Shown: positions 1 to 6,087 of the stretch, in pieces
Layout: each line of letters opens with the position of its first letter
How positions within the stretch are numbered: position 1 is the stretch's first letter
From: Fusobacteriaceae bacterium UBA2433
Lineage (GTDB): Bacteria; Fusobacteriota; Fusobacteriia; Fusobacteriales; Fusobacteriaceae
Direction of reading: 5' to 3'
DNA: 7,700 bases
Assembly (NCBI GenBank): GCA_002342785.1
Contig: DDQV01000093.1
Span: 1-7,700, forward strand
Program-made: the position numbers and the translations under genes
Notes under the pieces: model-generated
What the model saw: the letters and a program-made list of their open reading frames with translations, nothing else
Told to the model about the DNA's origin: nothing
Databases searched by the model: none

Positions 1-20
1 AAATTTTCTGTTTTTTTCAT
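1..20 (-). CDS. N-terminus of a leftward gene, cut by window edge
   Basis: On the minus strand an ATG (plus-strand cat at 18-20) opens a frame reading Met-Lys-Lys-Thr-Glu-Asn before the window ends. It is preceded by a strong ribosome binding site, aggaggg on the minus strand (plus-strand ccctcct at 26-32), five bases from the ATG. A promoter candidate with good spacing lies further upstream (101-129). Only six full codons are visible, so no function can be given. The start is believable because site, spacing and promoter all agree; a chance match in AT-rich DNA is the alternative. The gene is divergent from the SNF2 gene. Confidence 0.65.
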
Positions 21-100
21 TCTTTCCCTCCTAATATTTCAAATAAAATTTATTAAAGTACTGTTAATGAGTAGGAATTAAGTATTTTATTTGTAGATAG

Positions 101-129
101 ATATTACCATAGTTTATCAAATTTATCAA
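101..129 (-). promoter_or_regulatory. Promoter candidate for the leftward partial gene
   Basis: Read on the minus strand, TTGATA (plus 124-129) is separated by exactly 17 bases from TAATAT (plus 101-106). The -10 box is preceded by TGg, giving an extended -10 (TGnTAATAT). This is a good match to a housekeeping sigma-70 type promoter. Transcription would start near position 94 and give a leader of about 75 nt before the ATG at 20. A second TATCAA at 115-120 shows how easily such boxes arise in AT-rich DNA, so confidence is moderate. Confidence 0.55.
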
Positions 130-216
130 CAATTATAATTTGCTTTATGTCTATCTTCTAATATTCTTTTTAAAGATATTTTGTATTTTATTCTACTTTT
201 TTACGACCTCTTTATA

Positions 217-225
217 TGTTATAAT
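217..225 (+). promoter_or_regulatory. Extended -10 promoter candidate for the SNF2 gene
   Basis: The sequence TGtTATAAT at 217-225 is a perfect extended -10 element. No good -35 box sits at 17 bp; the nearest resemblance is tttacg at 200-205, which is too close. Extended -10 promoters tolerate a weak -35 box. Transcription would begin about position 232, giving a leader of about 25 nt before the start codon at 257. It faces away from the promoter candidate at 101-129. Confidence 0.5.
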
Positions 226-256
226 TTATTATCCAAAAGAAAAAAGGGAGTTTTAA

Positions 257-3200
257 ATGAAAATTTTAAACGAAGAGATAAAAACAATTGCAGGAGATAC
301 AAATAACTATAATCGTGGTCTAAAATGTTATAACGATGACCTATGTCAAATTGAAAATGTAGATTATGACCTCGATAACCTAGAGACTTCATTTGATGGA
401 CTGGCTTATGGAAAAGTGTTATATAATTTTAATATCAAGATAAACTTAGATCCAAACGAAGTATTTCGAGATGATAGAATAATAGATTATAGTTGTGACT
501 GTCCAGCTTTTTCTAAATATGATAGAGCCTGTAAACATATTATAGGTGGACTATTATTAATCAATGAAGAAGGATATTTAACAGACGTAGAAAAAGAAAG
601 TTCCGAACAACTTTATGACTATAATTCTATTTTAGAAATTGATGATATAGAAATGCTTAATTCAAATGATCGATATTTTGAAAATGGATACTTAGTAAAT
701 GAAGACCCAGAAGAATTTATGACCTTCCAAGACGAAGAACTTTCTTATAACAATTCTATAAAGGAATCAAAAGAGGAAACTTTACTCAAAAAGCTTAAAA
801 ACTATATAAAAGTTTTAGAAAAAAAAGTAGAAAAAAATACAGAAAAAATTGAATTAGATGTAGAATATAATATTGAGATGGAAGAAACGTATGGTTATGC
901 TCATATTTTAAAGATAAAAATAGGAGCTCCAGGAAGAAGAAAATATATAATGAAAGATATCATTGAATTTATGGATTCTTATAAAGAAAATATATCATTA
1001 AATTTTGGAAAAGAATTTGAATTTCTTCCAGAAAGACATGAGTTAACTGATTATGACTTTAAACTATTAATGGAACTTTCTCGAATGTGTAAGATTACAA
1101 ATGAGTATTTATTCGAGCACAATGGATACTATACTCCCTATGTAAATAAAACAAAAATTAATCTATCTAATGAATGGTTTAAAATATTATTAGAAAATTT
1201 AAGTGGAAAGGAAGATCTTAATTTAAATTCTTCTAAGATGTCTCTTGGCTCTTTTGATAGGGAACAATTCATCAATTTTGATAATAAAAATATTTCTGTA
1301 GAACCATTCTATTTATTAACAGAAGATGGAAAATATATCGCGACTAAAACAAAAATATATTCAATTGAAAAACAAAATATGGAATTAGTTAAAATATTAT
1401 ATGAGACTTCCCAACTCTACAATAATATAATCCCATTAAAAAAAGAATTAGGTAAAAATTTAAAAAATTTAATATCAAAAGCTAATTTAGGAGTAGTAGA
1501 AATCTTAGAAAAAACAGGGGAACCTATAATATTTATCGATAGAAATAATAATTATGGTGATATCCTAGCTATTGATATTAGTGTTAGTTATGAAAAAGAA
1601 AGATTTATAGATGGAAAAAAATATCTATTAAAGGAAGACACAAAGAAAACTTCTAAAATATTTAAAGAGATAACAGGCTTAAGAAAAAAAGAAAATTTTA
1701 ATATAAGTCTATCTGGTGAGGGAGAAGTCTTAGAATTTTTTATGGATAAACTCCCTAAATTAAATAAAAGATATAATATACAAATAGATGAAAATTTAAA
1801 TAAAATAAGATCAAAAAAATTCTCTATAGATGCTAGTGTAGTTAGAAAAGGAGATCTATTAGAGATAGCTTTTGATTCTCATGGGATTAGTAAGGAAGAC
1901 CTACACTCTATTCAATTGGGAATATTCTACAAGAGAAAATATATTAAGTTATCTGATGATGGAATAATAAATTTAGCCGATAAAAGAATAAAAGAGTTAG
2001 AAGGTATTTTAGCAGAATTAGATAAAGGTCTCGAAACTCAAGAGGTATCTGAATTTACAGTAAGTAAATTAAATTTACTTTCACAAAATTTAAAGTTAAA
2101 AAATATAGGAGATCTAAAGATTGAGAAACTTTTAAAAAATTTAGAGATAAATGAAACTGCAATTATACCAAAAAATATAGATGCCGATCTTAGAATTTAT
2201 CAAAAACAAGGATATGATTGGATGACAAAATTACATGACAGTCAATTAGGAGGGATCCTTGCAGATGATATGGGATTAGGAAAGACTCTACAGGCAATAA
2301 CTTTGTTGACAAAAATTCATAGAGATAAAGGTATTAGTATTGTTATAGCTCCTACTTCTCTCACTCACAACTGGTTAAAAGAAATTAAGAAATTTTCCCC
2401 TGATTTAAATGCTATAATAATAGAAGGTTCTCCAAAAGAAAGGATAGAACTTTTGAATAACTTTAAAGATGGAGTTATCTTAACTTCCTATGGCTCCTTT
2501 AAAAAAGATATAAAGATCTATGAAAATATAGAATTTTTAACAGCAATATTAGATGAAGCTCAACATATAAAAAATAATAGTACACTAGTAAAAAAAGCCG
2601 TGAAAAAAATTAATAGTTCTTCAAAATTTGCATTGACAGGAACTCCCATTGAAAATTCTATATTTGAACTATGGTCAATATTTGATTTTATAATCCCAAC
2701 TTATTTACACAGTAAAGAAAAATTTAAAAAGAAATATGGGAAAAAAATAAACAAAGAGATGGATAAAGATAGTCTATCAAATTTAAAAAAAATGATAAAA
2801 CCATTTATTTTAAGACGAACAAAATCTGAAGTTTTAAAGGAGTTACCTAAAAAAATAGAGACAAATATGATCTTAGGGATGGACTCTATACAAAAAAAAT
2901 ATTATCACTTATACCTCGCACAATTTAGAGGAGAGTTAGAAGATTTAGGTGATGATGATTTTAATAAGAGTAGGATAAAGATCCTTGCACTCCTTACTAG
3001 ATTACGTCAAATTTGTTGTACTCCAGAATTATTTATAGAAAACTATAAGGGAAGAAGTACCAAGGTAGAAGCACTTATAGAGTTACTAGAAGAATTAAAA
3101 TCTAGTAACCATAGAGTCTTGGTATTTTCACAATTTGTCAAAACTTTTGATATAATAAAAAAACAACTTGATTCTAAAGAGATAACATATTTTCAAATAG

Positions 3201-3565
3201 ATGGATCGACTAAAGCAAAAAAAAGATTGACTATGTGTGATGATTTTAATGATGGACAAAAAGATATCTTTTTAATCTCTCTCAAAGCTGGAGGGTCAGG
3301 TTTAAATCTAACTGGTGCAGATGTCGTTATCCACTTTGACCCGTGGTGGAATCCTGCAGTTGAAGCACAGGCAACAGATCGAGCTCACAGAATAGGTCAA
3401 GATAAAGTTGTCCAAGTTATAAAACTTGTCACAGAGGGAACCATTGAAGAAAAAATAATCCAAATCCAAGAAACCAAATCAAAACTTATTGATTCTATGG
3501 TTGATAATGATGGAAAGATAGAAAAATTAACAAAGGGTGATATCTTAGGATTATTCCAACAATAG
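257..3565 (+). CDS. SNF2/SWI2 family ATPase with N-terminal SWIM zinc finger
   Basis: A 1102-aa Swi2/Snf2-type ATP-dependent double-stranded DNA translocase, expected in the cytoplasm on DNA or on DNA-bound proteins. Residues 80-94 form a SWIM zinc finger (C80-x-C82-x9-C92-x-H94), a nucleic-acid or protein binding module. Residues 110-165 are an acidic, low-complexity linker, followed by a charged, possibly coiled-coil stretch at 165-200. A middle region (about 200-630) occupies the place of the bacterial SNF2-associated domain. The motor starts near 640: motif I GLGKT with K676, motif Ia around 695-703, motif II DEAQH at 766-770, motif III LTGTP at 793-797, motif IV around 954-960, motif V GGSGLNL at 1012-1018, and motif VI QATDRAHRIGQ ending at Q1048. 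All catalytic motifs look intact. The start is set by GGGAG at 246-250, six bases before the ATG. The chalcone-isomerase-like gene follows after 30 nt, so they are probably cotranscribed. The family assignment is firm; the cellular substrate is unknown. Confidence 0.95.
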   Translation: MKILNEEIKTIAGDTNNYNRGLKCYNDDLCQIENVDYDLDNLETSFDGLAYGKVLYNFNIKINLDPNEVFRDDRIIDYSCDCPAFSKYDRACKHIIGGLLLINEEGYLTDVEKESSEQLYDYNSILEIDDIEMLNSNDRYFENGYLVNEDPEEFMTFQDEELSYNNSIKESKEETLLKKLKNYIKVLEKKVEKNTEKIELDVEYNIEMEETYGYAHILKIKIGAPGRRKYIMKDIIEFMDSYKENISLNFGKEFEFLPERHELTDYDFKLLMELSRMCKITNEYLFEHNGYYTPYVNKTKINLSNEWFKILLENLSGKEDLNLNSSKMSLGSFDREQFINFDNKNISVEPFYLLTEDGKYIATKTKIYSIEKQNMELVKILYETSQLYNNIIPLKKELGKNLKNLISKANLGVVEILEKTGEPIIFIDRNNNYGDILAIDISVSYEKERFIDGKKYLLKEDTKKTSKIFKEITGLRKKENFNISLSGEGEVLEFFMDKLPKLNKRYNIQIDENLNKIRSKKFSIDASVVRKGDLLEIAFDSHGISKEDLHSIQLGIFYKRKYIKLSDDGIINLADKRIKELEGILAELDKGLETQEVSEFTVSKLNLLSQNLKLKNIGDLKIEKLLKNLEINETAIIPKNIDADLRIYQKQGYDWMTKLHDSQLGGILADDMGLGKTLQAITLLTKIHRDKGISIVIAPTSLTHNWLKEIKKFSPDLNAIIIEGSPKERIELLNNFKDGVILTSYGSFKKDIKIYENIEFLTAILDEAQHIKNNSTLVKKAVKKINSSSKFALTGTPIENSIFELWSIFDFIIPTYLHSKEKFKKKYGKKINKEMDKDSLSNLKKMIKPFILRRTKSEVLKELPKKIETNMILGMDSIQKKYYHLYLAQFRGELEDLGDDDFNKSRIKILALLTRLRQICCTPELFIENYKGRSTKVEALIELLEELKSSNHRVLVFSQFVKTFDIIKKQLDSKEITYFQIDGSTKAKKRLTMCDDFNDGQKDIFLISLKAGGSGLNLTGADVVIHFDPWWNPAVEAQATDRAHRIGQDKVVQVIKLVTEGTIEEKIIQIQETKSKLIDSMVDNDGKIEKLTKGDILGLFQQ

Positions 3566-3595
3566 ATTAAAATATTTTAAAATTTAGGAGAGAAG

Positions 3596-4168
3596 ATGAA
3601 AAGAATTTTAACAGTTATAATACTTATAGTTTTAATAAGTATAACTACTCTATCAGTTAATATTGCAGGGATAGATGTAAAAGAAAATATAATTATTGCA
3701 AATAACAAATTAGTATTAAATGGTGCAGGAATTAGAAAAAAATTCTTTTTTAAACTCTATGTAGGATCTTTATATCTTTTTAAAAAAAATACAGACCCAA
3801 AGTCTATTATAAATAAAGATGAAAATATGGTCATTGAACTTAATATTACATCTCAATTAATTACTAGTGGAAAGATAAGAGAAGCTATAGAGGAAGGGTT
3901 TGCAACTGTAGAAACTGAAAAATTAAAATTAATTGAAGATAGATTAAAAAAATTTGTTACTGTATTTGAAGATGAAAAAGTTAAAAAAGGAGATATATTT
4001 ACTTTTAACTATGTTGACAAAAAGATAGAAACATATAAAAATAAAAAACACGTTTTAACCACTGAGGGAAAAGATTTTAAAGAAGCGTTATTTGGTATTT
4101 GGTTAGGTGATAGAGCAATAGATAAAGATCTAAAAATAAAGATGCTAGGAGATATTAGAAAAAAATAA
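3596..4168 (+). CDS. Exported chalcone-isomerase-like domain protein
   Basis: A 190-aa protein that I recognise as the bacterial chalcone-isomerase-like family (Pfam Chalcone_3 type). Residues 1-23 are a signal-peptide-like segment (MKR, then a hydrophobic core), so it is probably exported or held at the membrane; the cleavage site is unclear. The family hallmark is LNGAGIRKKFFFKLYVGSLYL-like sequence at 41-61, including R47 and Y55. A second conserved block is at 166-185, with FGIWLGD and a terminal LG. Plant relatives isomerise chalcones or bind fatty acids. The bacterial proteins mostly have no proven reaction, so flavonoid chemistry should not be assumed; lipid or small hydrophobic ligand binding is an inference. 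The start is supported by AGGAG at 3586-3590, five bases before the ATG. It lies 30 nt after the SNF2 gene and 47 nt before the oxidoreductase. Confidence 0.87.
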   Translation: MKRILTVIILIVLISITTLSVNIAGIDVKENIIIANNKLVLNGAGIRKKFFFKLYVGSLYLFKKNTDPKSIINKDENMVIELNITSQLITSGKIREAIEEGFATVETEKLKLIEDRLKKFVTVFEDEKVKKGDIFTFNYVDKKIETYKNKKHVLTTEGKDFKEALFGIWLGDRAIDKDLKIKMLGDIRKK

Positions 4169-4196
4169 ATTAAAATTTTATATCTTTTAATTTTTT
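4167..4196 (+). terminator. Weak all-AT hairpin with T tail after the chalcone-isomerase-like gene
   Basis: AAATTAAAA at 4167-4175 is perfectly complementary to TTTTAATTT at 4185-4193, with a 9-nt loop and further Ts to 4196. It overlaps the stop codon of the upstream gene. The stem has no G-C pair, so it would be a weak terminator at best and may be a chance feature of AT-rich DNA. If it works, it would attenuate rather than block read-through into the oxidoreductase gene. Confidence 0.25.
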
Positions 4197-4215
4197 ATAG
4201 TTATAGGAGGTAAAG

Positions 4216-5199
4216 ATGAAAAAAATAAATTTTGGAATAATTGGAACTGGTAGGATAGCTCAGCAGTTTTTAGATGAAACAAAAAATAATAATATGATAA
4301 ATATAGTTGGAATTTGTGCTAGAAATTTTCAAAAGACAATAGACATAGCAAAAAAATATAATATAGATACCCCATATGAAAGTAGCTCTGAGATGTTAAA
4401 AAATAAAGATATCGATGCTATCTATATTGCCACTATGCATCCAACACATTTTGCATATACTATAAGATCTCTAAATGCAGGAAAGCATGTGTTGTGTGAA
4501 AAACCAGCTGTATTAAAAAAAGAAGAATTAGAAGAGGTAATAAAATTAGCTAAAGAAAAAAATCTTTTATTTATGGAAGCTATGACAGTTGGATTTAATC
4601 CCCTCTATAAACAAATAAAAGATATCATAAAAGATGGTAAAATAGGAAAGGTAGTCTATGTAGAATCATCTTTTGGTAGTAAGAGTACCAAAGTTCATAA
4701 ACATAATACAAAACAAGCTGGAGGAGCTCTCTATGATATAGGAATCTATAATATTTTTTTACTGACAGATCTCCTTGGAGTTCCAGTCGATCTAGAGGTG
4801 AGATCAAGAAAAAATAAATGGCAAGTAGAGGGAAGTGTCACAGGATTACTGGAATATAGTGATGAAATCAGTGGATCTTTCTATGCCACTATGGATTCTA
4901 TCTCTGGAAGTAGTGCTAAGATAATAGGTTTAGATGGAATGATCGAGATCTCTGACAACTGGACTAAAGCTAAAAAATTTATTTTAAAAAAATTAAATGA
5001 GGAAGATAAAATTTTTAAAATTGATGAGGATAAGTGGTTGGGATATGAGATGGATTCCTTTGTAGAAACTATCCTTAATAAAAAAACTGAAAATGAAACT
5101 ATGACCTATGAAAAATCTATAAATTTACATAAAACAATAGATATGATAAAGGAAAAATTAGGATTCAAATATGATAATTTAGAAATAGAAATAAATTAA
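4216..5199 (+). CDS. Gfo/Idh/MocA family NAD(P)-dependent oxidoreductase
   Basis: A 327-aa cytoplasmic dehydrogenase of the Gfo/Idh/MocA (MviM, COG0673) family, which oxidises or reduces sugars, inositols, dihydrodiols and related polyols. The N-terminal Rossmann fold shows GxGxxA (G10-T-G12-R-I-A15). Arg36 after the second strand would suit NADP(H), an inference. The family EKP signature is at 95-97, with Lys96 the expected catalytic lysine. The C-terminal domain has GGALYDIGIY at 169-178, where D174 and Tyr178 align with the Asp/Tyr of dimeric dihydrodiol dehydrogenase and the Tyr of glucose-fructose oxidoreductase. This favours that branch over inositol dehydrogenases, which carry His there. 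The block after EAM (121-123), with its GKIGKV, is also typical. Length is normal and nothing is missing. The start is set by AGGAGG at 4205-4210, five bases before the ATG. The substrate cannot be read from the sequence, and no sugar transporter or kinase is nearby. Confidence 0.93.
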   Translation: MKKINFGIIGTGRIAQQFLDETKNNNMINIVGICARNFQKTIDIAKKYNIDTPYESSSEMLKNKDIDAIYIATMHPTHFAYTIRSLNAGKHVLCEKPAVLKKEELEEVIKLAKEKNLLFMEAMTVGFNPLYKQIKDIIKDGKIGKVVYVESSFGSKSTKVHKHNTKQAGGALYDIGIYNIFLLTDLLGVPVDLEVRSRKNKWQVEGSVTGLLEYSDEISGSFYATMDSISGSSAKIIGLDGMIEISDNWTKAKKFILKKLNEEDKIFKIDEDKWLGYEMDSFVETILNKKTENETMTYEKSINLHKTIDMIKEKLGFKYDNLEIEIN

Positions 5200-5231
5200 T
5201 AGTTAATAAGATGTGATAAAAAATCTTTAGT

Positions 5232-5256
5232 CACGAATTACACGAATAGACACGAA
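5232..5256. repeat. Three cacgaa direct repeats, 9-10 bp period
   Basis: The hexamer cacgaa starts at 5232, 5241 and 5251, separated by short AT-rich spacers (tta, then taga). On the minus strand the same stretch reads as ttcgtg units and, in one frame, gives Phe-Val-Ser-Ile-Arg-Val-Ile-Arg-Asp-stop. I recall very similar phrases from intergenic DNA of unrelated bacteria; that is memory, not a search. It is the left end of the gene-free repeat mosaic between the oxidoreductase and the YdbC gene. Confidence 0.8.
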
Positions 5257-5301
5257 GAAAAGATAATAGAATGTGGATATTTATTTTAGATTATAACCAA
5301 G

Positions 5302-5334
5302 AAAAAAGACTTCTGTGTTATAGCAGTAAAATCT
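5302..5334 (-). terminator. Terminator-like hairpin on the minus strand, no gene to serve
   Basis: Read on the minus strand, AGATTTT (5334-5328) pairs with GAAGTCT (5313-5307) using two G-U wobbles. An inner TG/CA pair closes a small loop, and five Ts follow (5306-5302). This resembles a weak intrinsic terminator pointing left, but no leftward gene lies to its right. It sits inside the repeat mosaic and may belong to whatever that region derives from, or be chance. Confidence 0.25.
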
Positions 5335-5336
5335 CA

Positions 5337-5359
5337 TAGATTGGTGTAGATTGGTGGTG
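5337..5359. repeat. Perfect 10-bp tandem repeat tagattggtg, two copies plus partial
   Basis: tagattggtg occurs at 5337-5346 and again, identically, at 5347-5356, followed by a further gtg. It shares the roughly 10-bp period of the cacgaa block to its left but has an unrelated unit. It is noticeably richer in G than the surrounding AT-rich DNA. No reading frame of note crosses it. Confidence 0.8.
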
Positions 5360-5372
5360 AAAAAAGATTTAT

Positions 5373-5440
5373 CTCAGTGAACTCTGTTTCTCTGCGTTGA
5401 TAAGTTTTCTTAGTGCACCTCTTTATCTCTCTTCTTAGTG
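5373..5440. repeat. ctcag/ctctg and ttcttagtg short direct repeats
   Basis: ctcag at 5373, ctctg at 5382 and ctctg at 5390 are spaced 8-9 bp apart. They are followed by two identical copies of ttcttagtg at 5407-5415 and 5432-5440. The segment is pyrimidine-rich on the plus strand and resembles the ctctgtg/ctctgcg phrases often met between genes in unrelated bacteria (recollection, not checked). With the two blocks to the left it fills most of the 318-bp gap at 5200-5517. I see no coding sequence or RNA gene in that gap. Confidence 0.7.
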
Positions 5441-5471
5441 TTGAAGAATTTAAATTTTAGATCAGTATAAA
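5441..5471 (+). promoter_or_regulatory. Possible promoter for the YdbC-membrane protein pair
   Basis: TTGAAG at 5441-5446 and TATAAA at 5466-5471 could be -35 and -10 boxes, but their 19-bp spacing is longer than ideal. TATATT at 5478-5483 is an alternative -10 without a good -35. Some promoter is expected here because the gap to the previous gene is 318 bp. The exact choice is uncertain. Confidence 0.3.
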
Positions 5472-5517
5472 TTTGTATATATTAGTGGCAAAAAAATATT
5501 TTAGGAGGAAAAATTAG

Positions 5518-5736
5518 ATGGCAGGAATAACTTTTGATATAGAAGAAAAATTAGGATTATTAAGTGAAAGAAAGGGATGGACCAAGGAATTAAATATGGT
5601 CTCATGGAATAATCGAAAAGCCAAGGCTGACATCAGAGAGTGGGATGAAACTCATGAGAAGATGGGAAAAGGAATAACACTTTCAATAGAGGAGTTAGTT
5701 CAATTAAAAAAAATATTAAATAATATGGATCTATAA
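5518..5736 (+). CDS. YdbC-family PC4-like single-stranded DNA binding protein
   Basis: A 72-aa protein that I recognise as the YdbC family, the bacterial form of the PC4/p15 transcriptional coactivator fold. Family members bind single-stranded DNA in a largely sequence-independent way; their role in bacteria is not settled. Seen here: an N-terminal strand with FDIEEKLGLLSE (6-17), the conserved GWTKELN (20-26), SWN (29-31), the D38-I-R-x-W42 block, the HEKMGKGITL run (46-55), and a C-terminal helix from about 56. Length is that of the whole family, so it is complete. AGGAGG at 5503-5508 sits nine bases before the ATG. It heads a probable two-gene unit with the small membrane protein 25 nt downstream. 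Family assignment is firm. Confidence 0.93.
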   Translation: MAGITFDIEEKLGLLSERKGWTKELNMVSWNNRKAKADIREWDETHEKMGKGITLSIEELVQLKKILNNMDL

Positions 5737-5751
5737 AAATTTATAAAGTTT

Positions 5752-5757
5752 GAGGTG
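5752..5757 (+). promoter_or_regulatory. Ribosome binding site that fixes the start of the small membrane protein
   Basis: gaggtg at 5752-5757 lies four bases before the ATG at 5762. A longer frame could open at TTG 5750, but that would place this site inside the coding sequence and leave the TTG without a site of its own. The ATG at 5762 is therefore the better start. Confidence 0.7.
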
Positions 5758-5761
5758 TAAA

Positions 5762-5938
5762 ATGTTTTTTAAAATTCTTCGTGCTGAAGTTATTGGAATT
5801 ATTATAGGTCTAATAATCGGTATTTTAGGTCTTCTAATAGGTGGAGGACGATTTTTTCAAAGTTATTGGTTTATAGCTTTGTTGATTGTTGTATGTATAA
5901 CAGTAGGTTTATTTTACTTTAAGATGATGACAACTTAG
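5762..5938 (+). CDS. Small two-helix membrane protein with glycine zipper
   Basis: A 58-aa hydrophobic protein; I do not recognise a family. The first helix (about residues 9-29) carries regularly spaced glycines (G12, G16, G20, G23), a GxxxG glycine-zipper pattern that favours close helix packing. It ends in a GGG turn at 27-29. The second helix runs from about 36 to 53 after a short loop with R30 and Q33. The N-terminus has K4 and R7 and the C-terminus ends K-M-M-T-T, so a hairpin with both ends on the cytoplasmic side is likely by the positive-inside rule, though few charges are present. It lies 25 nt after the YdbC gene and is probably cotranscribed. A function cannot be assigned; a toxin-like or oligomeric pore role is possible but unsupported. 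The reading frame is clean and has its own ribosome binding site. Confidence 0.75.
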   Translation: MFFKILRAEVIGIIIGLIIGILGLLIGGGRFFQSYWFIALLIVVCITVGLFYFKMMTT

Positions 5939-6005
5939 GTAAAAATTAAAAAGATAGAGTTAGAGTTAGAAAAAATTCCTTCCTCTAGATTTTATAATAG
6001 TTTCA

Positions 6006-6014
6006 TGATAAAAT
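6006..6014 (+). promoter_or_regulatory. Possible extended -10 upstream of the ABC-F gene
   Basis: TGaTAAAAT at 6006-6014 fits an extended -10, and a perfect TATAAT at 5993-5998 is an alternative; neither has a convincing -35 box at normal spacing. The 149-bp gap (5939-6087) also holds a short tagagt tandem at 5955-5966. No clear terminator for the upstream pair is visible, and no leader peptide or attenuator hairpin of the kind that controls antibiotic-resistance ABC-F genes could be made out. Confidence 0.25.
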
Positions 6015-6087
6015 TTAAACTAAATGTCTAAAGATATTTTATTGTGGGATTATAGAGAAAATTAATATATATAGGAGATAAATTTTT

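Noticed and set aside
257..3565. The SNF2 gene as part of a DISARM-like or other phage-defence system
   Set aside because: No methyltransferase, nuclease, phospholipase D or DUF1998-type partner lies nearby, and a SWIM-finger SNF2 protein of this layout is common in ordinary chromosomes of low-GC bacteria.
4625..4807. A 60-codon open frame on the minus strand
   Set aside because: It lies wholly inside the oxidoreductase gene, antisense to the conserved GGALYDIGIY region, has no convincing ribosome binding site, and its peptide resembles nothing I recognise. It is a shadow of the real gene.
5221..5370. Perfect 8-bp inverted repeat aaatcttt ... aaagattt flanking part of the repeat mosaic, like the ends of a mobile element
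   Set aside because: Only 8 bp long and AT-rich, with no target-site duplication outside it and no transposase inside; such pairs are expected by chance here.
5231..5440. CRISPR array
   Set aside because: The units are only 5-10 bp with 0-5 bp spacers, and the three blocks have different units; CRISPR repeats are over 20 bp with spacers of similar length.
5750..5761. TTG at 5750 as the start of the small membrane protein
   Set aside because: It would put the gaggtg ribosome binding site inside the gene and has no site of its own; the ATG at 5762 is correctly spaced from that site.
5955..5970. Tandem tagagt hexamers as a regulatory repeat
   Set aside because: Two and a half copies of a 6-mer in AT/purine-rich spacer are too short to support a functional claim.
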